Origin: an uncultured Oscillospiraceae bacterium
GTDB lineage: Bacteria; Bacillota; Clostridia; Oscillospirales; Ruminococcaceae
DNA length: 45,104 nt
Direction: 5' to 3'
NCBI GenBank assembly: GCA_904397845.1
Contig: CAJFOX010000042.1
Location: forward strand, 1-45,104
Part shown: piece by piece, positions 31,433 to 40,261 of the stretch
Layout: every line of letters begins with the position of its first letter
Numbering within the stretch: position 1 is the first letter of the stretch
Program-made: the position numbers and the translations under genes
Notes under the pieces: model-generated
Seen by the model: only the letters and a program-made list of their open reading frames with translations
The model's database searches: none
What the model was told of the DNA's origin: nothing

Positions 31433-33457
31433 CTATGGCAAAAGGGTATCTGCCGCAGTGGGCAGCTGATCGTTGGTTTTTCCGAAGAAATACTCGTCAA
31501 AAATTGCCTTTGCCACCGCCGCACCCCAATAGCCATGGTAGCCGTTTTCGATGACCACCGCCACAGCGATCTGAGGGTCTTCTGCCGGCGCATAGCAGAT
31601 ATAAGTGCCGTTGGGAAAACTGGTGGTCTCCGGCGTACCGGTCTTAGACGCCACCGAAATAGGGTAGTCCCCGAAATAAGCGCCGGAGGTGCCGCTGTAA
31701 CCGTTCTGGCCGGATGCACGGATCATCCCGTCCCGAATGGCGCTGACCGCGGTTCCAGATAACCCCATATCGACAACCACTTCCGGTTCTATGTCCTCCA
31801 CCGTCTCATCCAAAGCATAGCTTTTTATGCTTTTAACCAGATGGGTTTTCATCCGCACGCCGCCGTTGGCCAGCGTTGCGGTGTAGGTTGCCAGCTGCAA
31901 AGGGGTAAACAGGCTCTTGCTCTGTCCAATAGAGGTCTGGAGCACGTCTCCGGGGTTCCAGATCTCTCCTATCGACTCACTGTATTCCGGGCTGGACATG
32001 TGTCCAATTGCCTCCGGCAACTCAATGCCGGTGGGTTCTCCCAGACCGAACTGACTTGCATAATCCACCAGCGTATCGATCCCTAAACGGCGGCCCAGAT
32101 CGTAAAAGAAAATATTACAGGAAACCCGCAGTGCGTCCATTACCGTAAAATTGGGATGCCATCCCAGGCAGGTGGGCTGATAGTCTTCATAGAAGGTATA
32201 GACATGGTTGCACGTATAAGTATAGGAAGGGGTGATCAGCCCCTCCTGCAAACCGGCTGTACCCACCAAAGGCTTAAAAATAGAGCCGGGTGCATAAGTC
32301 CCCTGCAGCGCCCGATTGAAAAGCGGATTGTCCGGGTTTGCCAAAAGATCGTTGTAATCCTGGTTATAGGTAGCCAGATTATAGGTCGGGTAACTGGCCA
32401 TGGCTAGAATTTCGCCCGTCTTACAGTCAAGAGCCACTACTGCGCCAGCCGTGGCTTCCTTTCCTTCCCCCTCCTCGCCATTGGCCTGCAGCCAAAGGAT
32501 CTCTTCTTCCAGAGAATCCTGCGCGACCTGCTGCAAATCCATATCAATGGTAAGCATGATTGAATTGCCCGGAACCGGCGGCTCCGTTACCGTAGCGTCG
32601 ATCACCTCGCCATTGGAGTTCAGGGTGATGGTTCGTTTGCCATTTTGCCCGCGCAGCTGGGATTCAAACGCCTCCTCAATACCGCTTTTTCCGATAACAT
32701 CGTTCATCGCGTAACCCTTATCGCTCAGCTCCTCATATTCTTCCGCATAGATTGGGCCAATCTGCCCGATTAAGTGGGCGGCAATGTCGCCCGCCACATA
32801 TTCACGAATGGTGCTTTCCACTACCATGACACCGGAAAGTTCATACGAACGTTCCTTGACCTGGATCACAGTGGAGGCCGCTACATCCTCTGCCAGCGTG
32901 TAAGGGCTTGTGATGGAAAACCCCTGCCGCTCCATTTCGTATCGGATCCCTGCCAAGCGGCGCTGCTGCAAAGGGGTATAGCCTTCCAGCTGGTACCGCT
33001 CCACCAGCCAGCTCATCACATCCTCTACACTGGTATAAGAACCGACATTCAAAAACTCTTTTAACTTGGAAACCTCCGATTCCTGCCCCTCCCGAAACGC
33101 AAAAGGCTCTGTGTCGGTAATCGGAAGCTTGTCGATCCACGAATCCCCTGCGGCGGTCAGCAGATCCAGCAGACGGAGAATGATTTCATTTTCTTCTCCC
33201 CTGACGAGGTAGGCCCTGTCCAGCGTAATATTATAGCCTACCTTGTTTTGTACCAACGGCCGGCCGTAACGGTCGGTGATTTCTCCCCGGGCCGCCTGAA
33301 TGCTTTGAGACCGGGCGGCCCCTTTTGTTGCCAGTTCAGAATAAGACTGGCCGTGAACGATTTGGATTTCAATCAGCACCAGGCCGAAAATCAGACAAAC
33401 CGTTAAAATTATGCCGAATAAAATCCAAACACGATTCGAATTAATCTTTTTTTCCAT
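31433..33457 (-). CDS. mrdA: Penicillin-binding protein 2 (elongation transpeptidase)
   Basis: A 674-residue class B penicillin-binding protein that cross-links peptidoglycan during side-wall growth with RodA and MreBCD. One N-terminal transmembrane segment (about 11-35), a dimerisation/pedestal domain (about 50-290), then the transpeptidase domain with Ser392 and Lys395 (PGSIFKPL), the SCN motif (446-448) and KTGT (605-608). The start at 33457 follows GGAGGAAG. It lies about 65 nt after mreD on the same strand, the standard mreBCD-mrdA order. Larger than E. coli PBP2 (633), as usual in Bacillota. Confidence 0.93.
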   Translation of the reverse strand: MEKKINSNRVWILFGIILTVCLIFGLVLIEIQIVHGQSYSELATKGAARSQSIQAARGEITDRYGRPLVQNKVGYNITLDRAYLVRGEENEIILRLLDLLTAAGDSWIDKLPITDTEPFAFREGQESEVSKLKEFLNVGSYTSVEDVMSWLVERYQLEGYTPLQQRRLAGIRYEMERQGFSITSPYTLAEDVAASTVIQVKERSYELSGVMVVESTIREYVAGDIAAHLIGQIGPIYAEEYEELSDKGYAMNDVIGKSGIEEAFESQLRGQNGKRTITLNSNGEVIDATVTEPPVPGNSIMLTIDMDLQQVAQDSLEEEILWLQANGEEGEGKEATAGAVVALDCKTGEILAMASYPTYNLATYNQDYNDLLANPDNPLFNRALQGTYAPGSIFKPLVGTAGLQEGLITPSYTYTCNHVYTFYEDYQPTCLGWHPNFTVMDALRVSCNIFFYDLGRRLGIDTLVDYASQFGLGEPTGIELPEAIGHMSSPEYSESIGEIWNPGDVLQTSIGQSKSLFTPLQLATYTATLANGGVRMKTHLVKSIKSYALDETVEDIEPEVVVDMGLSGTAVSAIRDGMIRASGQNGYSGTSGAYFGDYPISVASKTGTPETTSFPNGTYICYAPAEDPQIAVAVVIENGYHGYWGAAVAKAIFDEYFFGKTNDQLPTAADTLLP

Positions 33458-33522
33458 ATTCTTCCTCCAGCCGGATCAGAGGCTCAGAAACAGGTCTATG
33501 CAGACACCCGGAAGGCCTGCGC

Positions 33523-34047
33523 TTATTCTTTCCACTGTCCATCGCACTTTTCCTTGATTTTCCGAACCAGCAATAAAAAAAGCGGCATTAATGCAGTTGT
33601 ATAAACAAGCATCGGTAATACAGAATGGATAAAAACCAATTGGATATTCTCATATCCCCAGATCAGATAGAAGAAAAAAAACTCCAGCAATGCGCGAACG
33701 GCGGCCAATGCGCCGCCCAAAAGCAATGCGCTCTTCCAATTCACTTTAATCAGAAAAAAACTCAACAGGCTGATTGTCACACATCCGCATAGCACCAACA
33801 GACCGTTAAAGCCAAACAGCGCCTGGCTGCCCAAATCACAAAGCAAGCCGCTGAGAGACCCGAAAACGGCAGCAGAAACAACGTCCTCGCACATGGAAAT
33901 AGCCACCGCAAAAGGCAAAACCCAAATGGGGCGGATGCCAAAAAAGGAAAAGGCTCCGGCAGTCGTTTGCATTGCGTATAGGACAAACAATATAAATAGA
34001 TACAAAAAGTATTTTATGGAAATCCAAATCCGTTTTTTCCGAATCAT
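33523..34047 (-). CDS. mreD: Rod shape-determining protein MreD
   Basis: A 174-residue integral membrane protein with five or six hydrophobic segments and little else, matching MreD (about 160-180 residues), which links MreC and MreB to the elongation enzymes. Identification rests on hydropathy, the GIRPIWVLPFAVAISM segment characteristic of the family and position between mreC and mrdA. The start at 34047 overlaps the mreC stop by 4 nt (ATGA) and has GGAGG upstream, so translation is coupled. Confidence 0.9.
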   Translation of the reverse strand: MIRKKRIWISIKYFLYLFILFVLYAMQTTAGAFSFFGIRPIWVLPFAVAISMCEDVVSAAVFGSLSGLLCDLGSQALFGFNGLLVLCGCVTISLLSFFLIKVNWKSALLLGGALAAVRALLEFFFFYLIWGYENIQLVFIHSVLPMLVYTTALMPLFLLLVRKIKEKCDGQWKE

Positions 34048-34994
34048 TGTCCATCCTCCGCAGAAGAGGGTTCTGCTGCAGAAACCGCCCCGCTGTCCGA
34101 ATCCGTTTCCTGTTCATCCAACGGTGCATCTTGCTGTTCCAAATCCTCACCGATCATAATGCCCTGCCCCTCAAAAGAGGTAATCACGAAAACATCCTTT
34201 GCATCTTCCACAGAAGCAAACGGCTCCACCACCGCATAAAGGGAGACACCATGATCTTCCTGCCGGATTTCTTTGATTGTGCCGATTTTCAGTCCTTTTG
34301 GAAAAACATTGCCGCCGGAGGTGAGGATAATGTCCCCAATAGCGGCGCCGCTATCCCGGGGCAAATAGGTCATTTTACACTGTCCGTCTTCCGCCAGGTC
34401 CACAGCCCCCACAACAATCCCTGTATCCCGTGTGCGGGATACATAGGCACCTATGTTCAGCCCCGGGTCATAAATAGTGATGACGCGAGAATAGGTCAGC
34501 CCCACTTCTTCAATCACTCCGATCAAACCATCGGAGGTGATGACCGGGTCTCGTTTGGAAATGCCCTGCAGTGTTCCCTTATCGATAATAAAGCTGCCAA
34601 ACTGGCTGTTGGCGTCGCGGCCGATCACCATAGCGGGGCAAAACTCAAAGTCAGCGTTTTGCTCCTTGATGTCCAGAAACTTCTGGTACAGCTGATTTTC
34701 ATTTTTAATCGACTCATAATCGACCAGCTGATCCTGCAGCTGCCGGATTTCCTCCTTCAGCTGCTCATTTTCCTCCTGCAACTGTTCGGTTCGTAAATAT
34801 CCCTGCAGCATATTTGTTACCCCAGAGGAAATCTCCGCGGCAACTTTTTGAAACGGATATACCACCACCCCAATCGCTTTCTGGGCGAAAATGGCAATCC
34901 CGTCGGTATAGGCGGCTCGCAGCATAAAAGCGCACATCAGCACGGCAAGCCCCAAAATGACTTTGAATGTCTTTGTTTTCAAAAAATCTTTTAT
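34044..34994 (-). CDS. mreC: Rod shape-determining protein MreC, apparent AUA start
   Basis: MreC is a bitopic protein that bridges MreB filaments and PBP2. One N-terminal transmembrane helix (VILGLAVLMCAFMLRAAY) is followed by a coiled coil (about residues 65-105, rich in Gln, Glu and Leu) and the double beta-barrel domain with GRDANSQFGSFIIDKG, AYVSRTRDTGIVVG and GLKIG. The first standard codon is TTG at 34982, but AAAGGAGGGG (35010-35001) lies 18 nt before it. The same site is 6 nt before an in-frame ATA at 34994, which adds MKDFL and gives the KDFxKTK-like N-terminus usual in MreC. I therefore place the start at ATA. A sequence error from ATG is the alternative. Stop overlaps mreD. Confidence 0.88.
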   Translation of the reverse strand: MKDFLKTKTFKVILGLAVLMCAFMLRAAYTDGIAIFAQKAIGVVVYPFQKVAAEISSGVTNMLQGYLRTEQLQEENEQLKEEIRQLQDQLVDYESIKNENQLYQKFLDIKEQNADFEFCPAMVIGRDANSQFGSFIIDKGTLQGISKRDPVITSDGLIGVIEEVGLTYSRVITIYDPGLNIGAYVSRTRDTGIVVGAVDLAEDGQCKMTYLPRDSGAAIGDIILTSGGNVFPKGLKIGTIKEIRQEDHGVSLYAVVEPFASVEDAKDVFVITSFEGQGIMIGEDLEQQDAPLDEQETDSDSGAVSAAEPSSAEDGQ

Positions 34995-35173
34995 GACCTG
35001 CCCCTCCTTTGCTGTCTTTTTCTATCTACCGCAAAGCGGAAACGAAAAGCGGCCATGGGCCGTTTTTCCCCTTGCCCGCCCAACGGGAAAAGATTGCCAT
35101 ACCCGCCTTATGGCATAACAGGGGGAAACACGGCTGCCACCGCCGCAAAAAACACACAGATTCAAAAGAACGG

Positions 35174-36193
35174 TTACCCGCGCCGGTCATCCTCCGCCAG
35201 AACGTCCCGCAGTTTTTCCAGGTTCTCCAGCACCGTTCCGGCACCGTCCGCCACACAGTCCAGCGGACGCTCCGCCACATACACCGGCATGCCTGTTTCT
35301 CTGGTGATCAACTGATCCAGCCCCTTGAGCATAGCGCCGCCGCCAGTCAAAGTAATGCCGTGGTCGATGATATCCGCCGACAGTTCCGGCGGCGTTCTCT
35401 CCAGCGTGGTCTTAATCGCATCCATCACCTGCTCCAGCGGGTCGGCCAACGCTTCCCGAATCTCGTGGGGCTCAACCATAATATTTTTCGGAAGCCCATC
35501 TACCAGGTTACGCCCCTTGATCTCCATCGGCGCTTCTCCCTCGTAGGGGAAAGCGGACCCGATCTGGATTTTCACATCTTCTGCGGTGCGTTCGCCGATG
35601 AGCAGGTTGTATTTCTTTTTGATATATTGGATGATCGAAGAGTCAAACTCATCCCCGCCAACGCGAACCGAGCGAGCCGCTACAATACCGCCCAGAGAGA
35701 TGACGGCTACCTCGCTGGTACCGCCGCCGATATCCACAACCATGCTTCCGGTTGCTTCCGCCACAGGCAATCCCGCACCAATGGCCGCGGCCATCGGTTC
35801 TTCAATGATCGACACATATTTTGCTCCCGCCTTTTGGGTAGCTTCCTTTACAGCGCGGCGTTCTACCTCGGTAACGCCGGAGGGAATACAAATAACGACG
35901 CGGGGACGCACAAAAATGGAATTGCCCAACGCTTTTTTGATAAAAAGCTGCAACATGCTGGTGGTAATGTCGAAATCGGCGATTACGCCGTCTTTCAGCG
36001 GGCGAACCGCAACGATAGAGCCGGGCGTTCTGCCAATGACGTCCTTTGCTTCCTGCCCCACAAACTTAACCGAGTCGCTGCGCACGTCAACCGCTACAAC
36101 TGACGGCTCCCGCATGATGATCCCTTTTCCCTTCATAAAAATCAGGGTGTTTGCCGTCCCCAGGTCAATACCGATGTCTTTTGTAAAAAACAC
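35174..36193 (-). CDS. mreB: Rod shape-determining protein MreB
   Basis: A 339-residue bacterial actin that forms membrane-attached filaments guiding cell-wall elongation. Actin-fold nucleotide motifs are present: phosphate 1 IGIDLGTANTL, phosphate 2 MVVDIGGGTSEVAVISLGG (quoted in part) and the adenosine motif LTGGGAMLKG. The start is GTG at 36193 with GGGGGA about 8 nt upstream. It is the first gene of mreB-mreC-mreD-mrdA, separated from mreC by about 180 nt with no strong terminator, and driven by the promoter at 36324-36352. Confidence 0.95.
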   Translation of the reverse strand: MFFTKDIGIDLGTANTLIFMKGKGIIMREPSVVAVDVRSDSVKFVGQEAKDVIGRTPGSIVAVRPLKDGVIADFDITTSMLQLFIKKALGNSIFVRPRVVICIPSGVTEVERRAVKEATQKAGAKYVSIIEEPMAAAIGAGLPVAEATGSMVVDIGGGTSEVAVISLGGIVAARSVRVGGDEFDSSIIQYIKKKYNLLIGERTAEDVKIQIGSAFPYEGEAPMEIKGRNLVDGLPKNIMVEPHEIREALADPLEQVMDAIKTTLERTPPELSADIIDHGITLTGGGAMLKGLDQLITRETGMPVYVAERPLDCVADGAGTVLENLEKLRDVLAEDDRRG

Positions 36194-36612
36194 AAATGCG
36201 TCCCCCTTTGATATTCCTTGTTTATTCCATTTCTACGATTTTACATAAATGAAAATTTCAACGAATCGCTCTTCTGCTGCCGCACTAACACCAATGCGCT
36301 TAAAACATTTGCATATCAAAGATATTATACCCGCTTGCATAAAATTTCTCAACCTGTCAAGCGGAAATTTTTTCTGAATTTTTCAAGATTTTCTGAGACG
36401 ATCGCCGTATTTTTCAGAGTTCTCCCTTTTCCAAAAGCAGGCCTGCTGCTCCAGTCTCCACCCAGCCTGCTGCATCTTATAAAGAAACCGGCCCTCTTTT
36501 TCAAACGTTACAAGAAAAGCGGGCCGGGAATGAAATTTTCTATAAATGGCAGATCCAAAAAAACGCTGCCGTTCCGTCAGACGGTATGGAACATTCAATG
36601 GATCGGGCTCTT
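36194..36612. other. Region between mreB and nitroreductase genes
   Basis: Holds the mreB promoter and a terminator-like stem for the nitroreductase (36487-36532, CCGGCCC/GGGCCGG with a long loop). The frame at 36383-36790 is a shadow of the nitroreductase gene. No other gene seen. Confidence 0.5.
36324..36352 (-). promoter_or_regulatory. Promoter of the mreB operon
   Basis: Minus strand TTGAGA (36352-36347), 17-bp spacer, perfect TATAAT (36329-36324). The 5' leader is about 125 nt. Confidence 0.7.
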
Positions 36613-37229
36613 TTACCATCTTTCCAGATGAATTTTTTTTGCTGGATCGATCTGTTCCTGCTCTGGGTAAGAGATTCCTTCGGCAGGATACCCCAATGCC
36701 AGATAGCACGGCATAACGTATCCTTCCGGCGCTCCCACCCGCCCGGCCACGAATTTCCATTCTTCTCCCGTGGGGATCCGAAGTGCGCATCCGAGGCCCT
36801 CTGCCGCCGCAGCCAGCAGAATATTTTCAATACAGCACCAAACCGCAGCAAACCCATTGAGAGACTGAAGGGCGCTTGGCTGCAGCAGATCCCCATTTTG
36901 TTTATAAAACGGAAGGATCAGGCATCCGCTTTGGGAAAGCATGCGATACTGCTTTGGCATGGCGTCCGCATACATACGGCGCTGACGATCGTTCAGCCGG
37001 CGGCCGGCCAGTGCTTGGGCATCCCGCCCAGCCTTTTCGCTTACCTGCCCCAGCGCAGTTTCGATTGATCGCGCATCCCGCAGGACCACAAATTCCCATT
37101 GGCGCAGGTGGTCGTTGGTCGGCGCTTTTAATCCTGCCTCTAAAATCCGGGTTACCACCTTGTCCGGAACTTTTTTTCTGCGAAATCTCTTACCGTGCGG
37201 CGGCGCTGAACGGCTTCATAAAAGTCCAT
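36613..37229 (-). pseudogene. Nitroreductase family gene, frameshifted at a poly-A run
   Basis: An FMN-dependent nitroreductase-like gene of about 205 codons, broken near the N-terminus. A good start (ATG 37229-37227, AAGAGGA upstream) gives MDFYEAVQRRRTVRDFAEKK, the standard FMN-binding beginning, then runs out of frame at TTTTTTT (37171-37177, seven A on the coding strand). One extra A would join it to VPDKVVTRILEAGLKAPT and the remaining 180 residues, which are intact (PTNDHLRQWEF, GLGCALRIPTGEE, GYVMPCYLALGYP). The downstream part alone (36613-37158) lacks the FMN arginines and has no ribosome site. Either a phase-variable tract, a recent mutation or a sequencing error. Confidence 0.8.
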
Positions 37230-37279
37230 TGCATCCTCTTCTTTCTTTATTGTTTTCTTCTTCGCGCTGATGATAGCAT

Positions 37280-37315
37280 AAAAGAGGAAAGAAAACAAGT
37301 GTTCTTTCCTCTTTT
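37280..37315 (-). terminator. Terminator after the aldose epimerase gene
   Basis: AAAAGAGGAAAGAA (37280-37293) pairs with TTCTTTCCTCTTTT (37302-37315), a 14-bp stem downstream of the epimerase stop at 37357. Confidence 0.7.
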
Positions 37316-37356
37316 GCCGCACTCATATTTTAAGCACTTCTTGCTTTCCTTTCTCC

Positions 37357-38235
37357 TCATTTTTCGCCAATTCGGATTTGATAATCCGCCTGAAACGTTT
37401 GCCTGGGCAAAAGACATTCTCCGTATTCTCTCTGGGTCAGATCGCCGGAGAATCCCTCTGCGTCGCATCTGCCGTACCATGGCTCGATGCAGACAAAAGG
37501 CGCGTCTTTGCCAGCCGGAGACCAGACGCCGAACAAGGGCGCGTCAAACTCTACCGTCACAAACGGTTTTTTCTCTCGATCGGCCAGCCAGACCCGGCCC
37601 GTCTGCTTCCCCTCGACGATCAGCGCATCCCGGTCAAAAAGCCCGGGGGAGAGCCGGAAAAGGCCGTTTTCCAGCGGAAGGGTATGAACCTGTTCCGTCA
37701 CCAGGCCCTGGCCGTTCAACAGGCGGTAAGAAAGGCTGCCGGGCATATCAAAGCCAAGATAGCAGCCGTCCATTCCTCCTCCGCAAGGAGGACAGAGAAA
37801 GGCCGGATGCGCGCCGATGGAGAAGTACAGGCTCTTTTCGGACGAAGGATTCTCTACCCGCCACAGCACACGGATCGCATGATCCTCTAGCCGGTAACCG
37901 ACATCCAGCACAAAGGGAAATGGATATTTGGAAAGGGTTTCTTCATCCGACACAAGCCGAAACCAGATTTCACTCTCTCCCTTTTTTAACAGGGAGAAGT
38001 CCATGTCCCTTGCAAATCCATGCTGTCCCATCGGATATGTTTTTCCTTCATAGACAAATGCCTTATCCCGTAAACTGCCCACAAAAGGGAACAAAACCGG
38101 GGCGCTGCGCCCCCAATAAGCGGGATTTGCGTCAAACAGATATTCGGCGCCCGCTGTATCTTTTACCGAGCAAAGCTCTGCTCCTGCCTTTTTTACCTGC
38201 ACTGTCAGGCAGGCATTTTGTATGGTATAAATCAC
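37357..38235 (-). CDS. Aldose 1-epimerase family protein
   Basis: A 292-residue beta-sandwich protein of the aldose 1-epimerase (GalM/LacX-like) family, which interconvert sugar anomers. Recognisable blocks are GAELCSVKD, FPFVGSLRD, QHGFARDMDF (His of the active site), SIGAHPAF (second active-site His) and the late acidic CIEPWYG with the catalytic Glu. The LacX-type branch often has no defined sugar. The start is GTG at 38235 with AAGGTC-type purines about 8 nt upstream. It lies 75 nt downstream of the 48-codon gene and may share its promoter (38483-38511). Confidence 0.85.
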   Translation of the reverse strand: MIYTIQNACLTVQVKKAGAELCSVKDTAGAEYLFDANPAYWGRSAPVLFPFVGSLRDKAFVYEGKTYPMGQHGFARDMDFSLLKKGESEIWFRLVSDEETLSKYPFPFVLDVGYRLEDHAIRVLWRVENPSSEKSLYFSIGAHPAFLCPPCGGGMDGCYLGFDMPGSLSYRLLNGQGLVTEQVHTLPLENGLFRLSPGLFDRDALIVEGKQTGRVWLADREKKPFVTVEFDAPLFGVWSPAGKDAPFVCIEPWYGRCDAEGFSGDLTQREYGECLLPRQTFQADYQIRIGEK

Positions 38236-38310
38236 GGTTTAGACCTTCTTTCCTTTGAAAAAATCGACGATGCCGCAGCGGCAGCCATCCGCCGGTGGCC
38301 TTGCGCAGGC

Positions 38311-38457
38311 TTAGATCCCCAAAATCCCATCCATGCCCGAAACACGGCACCTCTTCCTAAAAACGTCGCACCCCAGCCCGGTCAAAAAACCAACCGCCTT
38401 ATAGGTCCGCTCGAGAGCCGGCAGATCTGTGCCGCCGCGGTAAAACGCATCTTCCAT
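38311..38457 (-). CDS. 48-residue protein of unknown function
   Basis: A very short gene supported by an excellent ribosome site (GGGAGGG, 6 nt before the ATG at 38457) and a good promoter (38483-38511) ending about 20 nt upstream. The product is basic, with two Cys near residues 30 and 37, a central hydrophobic stretch (AVGFLTGLGCDVF) and no signal peptide. I recognise no family. It precedes the aldose epimerase gene on the same strand. It could be a genuine small protein, a leader peptide for the epimerase, or the remnant of a larger gene. Confidence 0.6.
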   Translation of the reverse strand: MEDAFYRGGTDLPALERTYKAVGFLTGLGCDVFRKRCRVSGMDGILGI

Positions 38458-38482
38458 GCGAATCCCTCCCGCCGTTTTTTTC

Positions 38483-38511
38483 ATTGTATCATATTTAAAA
38501 ATCCCTGCAAA
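38483..38511 (-). promoter_or_regulatory. Promoter of the 48-codon gene
   Basis: Minus strand TTTGCA (38511-38506), 17-bp spacer, TACAAT (38488-38483). It abuts the RlmI-gene terminator (38513-38541). Confidence 0.6.
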
Positions 38512-38512
38512 C

Positions 38513-38541
38513 AAAAAACCGGAGATTCGCCTCCGGTTTTT
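38513..38541 (-). terminator. Terminator of the RlmI-like gene
   Basis: Minus strand CCGGAG (38536-38531), 6-nt loop, CTCCGG (38524-38519), then six T (38518-38513), directly after the stop at 38543. Confidence 0.75.
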
Positions 38542-38542
38542 G

Positions 38543-39766
38543 CTATACCACCTGGAACAGATAAAATTTCAGATAATTGGTTTCCGGCACATTCCATAAA
38601 ATTGGATGATCCGGGGACTGCTGGCGCGCCTCGATCTGCCGCAGGGCAACTTTTGCATCAAAAGCGGCGGCCCGCAGCATTTTGCAAAAAAGCTCTTCGG
38701 TCATAAAGTGAGAGCAGGAGCAGGTAGCCAGATATCCGCCGCGGGGCAGCAGCTTCATAGCCCGCAGGTTGATCTCCTTATAGCCGCGCAGAGCCGCATC
38801 TACAGTCTGGTGGGATTTGGTAAAAGCCGGCGGATCCAGGATAATATAGTCATAGGGTTGCCCTGGCAGTGAATGCAGCAGGTCGAACACATTGGCCGTT
38901 TCAAAACTCATATTCGCTTCCAGGCCGTTGAGGCGCGCATTGCGCTGCGCCATCGCCACCGCATCTGCGGAAATATCGACCGCATGCACGCAGGCAGCGC
39001 CGGCTTTTGCCGCGTTGAGCGCGAAAGATCCGGTATGGGTAAAACAATCCAGCACCTTTTTCCCACCCGCCAGTGCGGCAGCTGCACGGCGGTTGTATTT
39101 CTGATCCAAAAAGAAACCGGTTTTTTGCCCGTTCTCAAAATCCACGATATATCGGATGCCGTTTTCCTGAATCCGCGTTTCGGTACTGTCCGGCACCGGC
39201 ATACCCTCCAGACGGAAAAATCCCTTGTTTTCTTCCATCCCTTCCCGCCTTCGGATGCTCACATCGTTGCGCTCATAAATGCCCCGAATGGTCTGGCCGT
39301 CTTCGCGCAGCAGTCCAAGCAGCTCTTCAAACAGCATCGGCTTGATCTTTTCGATCCCCAGCGACAGGGTTTGCGTCACCAGGATATCCCCAAACCGGTC
39401 TACTGTAAGTCCGGGGAACTGATCCGCTTCCCCAAAGATCAAGCGGCAGCAGCCGATATCCGCACCCATAACCGTTTTGCGGTATTCCCAGGCATGCTTT
39501 AACCTCCGCCGGAAAAAATCGCGGTCAAACCGGTCGTTGGCATTGGTAGAAATCACACGGATACGGATCTTGGAGCAGCTGTTATAAAAGCCCACGCCAA
39601 GGTACCGGCCCCTGGGGCTGACTACCTCTACCAAGCTCCCGTCCTCGCAGGGGGCTTCCAGCGAAACAACTTCCGTATCATACACCCAGGGATGTCCCTC
39701 CCGCAGTCGGATCTCCCCCTTCCTGATGATCTGCACTCGGACAAATTTTCTAGCATCAGCCGCCAT
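38543..39766 (-). CDS. RlmI-type rRNA (cytosine-C5) methyltransferase
   Basis: A 407-residue class I SAM-dependent methyltransferase with an N-terminal PUA domain (about 5-80, RVQIIRKGEIRLREGHPWVY, quoted in part), the family of RlmI/YwbD, which methylate C5 of a 23S rRNA cytosine. SAM motif I is VLDCFTHTGSF, followed by AVDIS and the NPPY-like ILDPPAFTKS; the catalytic Cys is in ATCSCSHFM. The start at 39766 follows AAAGGAGGGA; the frame extends to 39796 but the downstream site is better. Its start overlaps the 3' end of the DUF3795 gene by 11 nt, so the two are coupled. The target base is by family resemblance. Confidence 0.88.
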   Translation of the reverse strand: MAADARKFVRVQIIRKGEIRLREGHPWVYDTEVVSLEAPCEDGSLVEVVSPRGRYLGVGFYNSCSKIRIRVISTNANDRFDRDFFRRRLKHAWEYRKTVMGADIGCCRLIFGEADQFPGLTVDRFGDILVTQTLSLGIEKIKPMLFEELLGLLREDGQTIRGIYERNDVSIRRREGMEENKGFFRLEGMPVPDSTETRIQENGIRYIVDFENGQKTGFFLDQKYNRRAAAALAGGKKVLDCFTHTGSFALNAAKAGAACVHAVDISADAVAMAQRNARLNGLEANMSFETANVFDLLHSLPGQPYDYIILDPPAFTKSHQTVDAALRGYKEINLRAMKLLPRGGYLATCSCSHFMTEELFCKMLRAAAFDAKVALRQIEARQQSPDHPILWNVPETNYLKFYLFQVV

Positions 39767-40139
39767 GGAATCCCTCCTTTTTCTCATCGGGCCCATCCTC
39801 CCGCAGAACTCCTCGATGTTGGTCCAGCCACCTCCTGCTGGCGCTTTCCTGCGGAATATGTTTTTTCAGATAGCCGCAGGGATACTCTTCACAGGCGCCA
39901 CAATGCGGCAGCCGCTTTTTCACCGCGCAGGCCCGAATAAAGCAGCCCCGGCAGAACACTGCCAGTTTTTCCGCTTGTTCCCGGCAGCCCTCGCAATGAA
40001 TATCCGCGGCGGAAAGGGGGCGATTCTCGGTAGAATACCGCCGCGCAAGGGCCTCCCTCGCGGCCCCGTTTCCGCAGGCGCCGGCCCGGTATATCGGGCA
40101 CTGGCTGCAAAAATAACCGCAATAAGCCGGCATTTCCAT
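39756..40139 (-). CDS. DUF3795 cysteine-rich protein
   Basis: A 127-residue Cys-rich protein of the DUF3795 family. Nine or more Cys occur in pairs (CGYFCSQCP, CEGCREQ, CRGCFIRAC, CGACEEYPC), suggesting a zinc- or iron-sulfur-binding role; function is unknown in the family. The start at 40139 has AAAGGAGGCGG about 5 nt upstream. It is the first gene of a pair with the rRNA methyltransferase, overlapping it by 11 nt. It lies just downstream of the YfhO terminator on the same strand. No promoter was identified with confidence. Confidence 0.83.
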   Translation of the reverse strand: MEMPAYCGYFCSQCPIYRAGACGNGAAREALARRYSTENRPLSAADIHCEGCREQAEKLAVFCRGCFIRACAVKKRLPHCGACEEYPCGYLKKHIPQESASRRWLDQHRGVLREDGPDEKKEGFHGG

Positions 40140-40215
40140 TGTTCCGCCTCCTTTCCCGCTCCAAGCCTTTTTGGCTATCATAACATATCTTCATCCAAAA
40201 AGGAAAGGGGAAAAG

Positions 40216-40254
40216 CCCTGCGCTTATCACGCAGAATGCCTGATAAGCGCAGGG
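40216..40254 (-). terminator. Terminator of the YfhO-like gene
   Basis: CCCTGCGCTTATC (40216-40228) pairs perfectly with GATAAGCGCAGGG (40242-40254), 13 bp, then GCTTTTCCCC on the minus strand. Confidence 0.75.
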
Positions 40255-40261
40255 TGGTTTC

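Noticed and set aside
36613-37158. The shortened nitroreductase frame as a functional 181-residue protein
   Set aside because: It starts at a GTG within a conserved helix, lacks the FMN-binding arginines and has no ribosome site; the frameshift reading explains it better.
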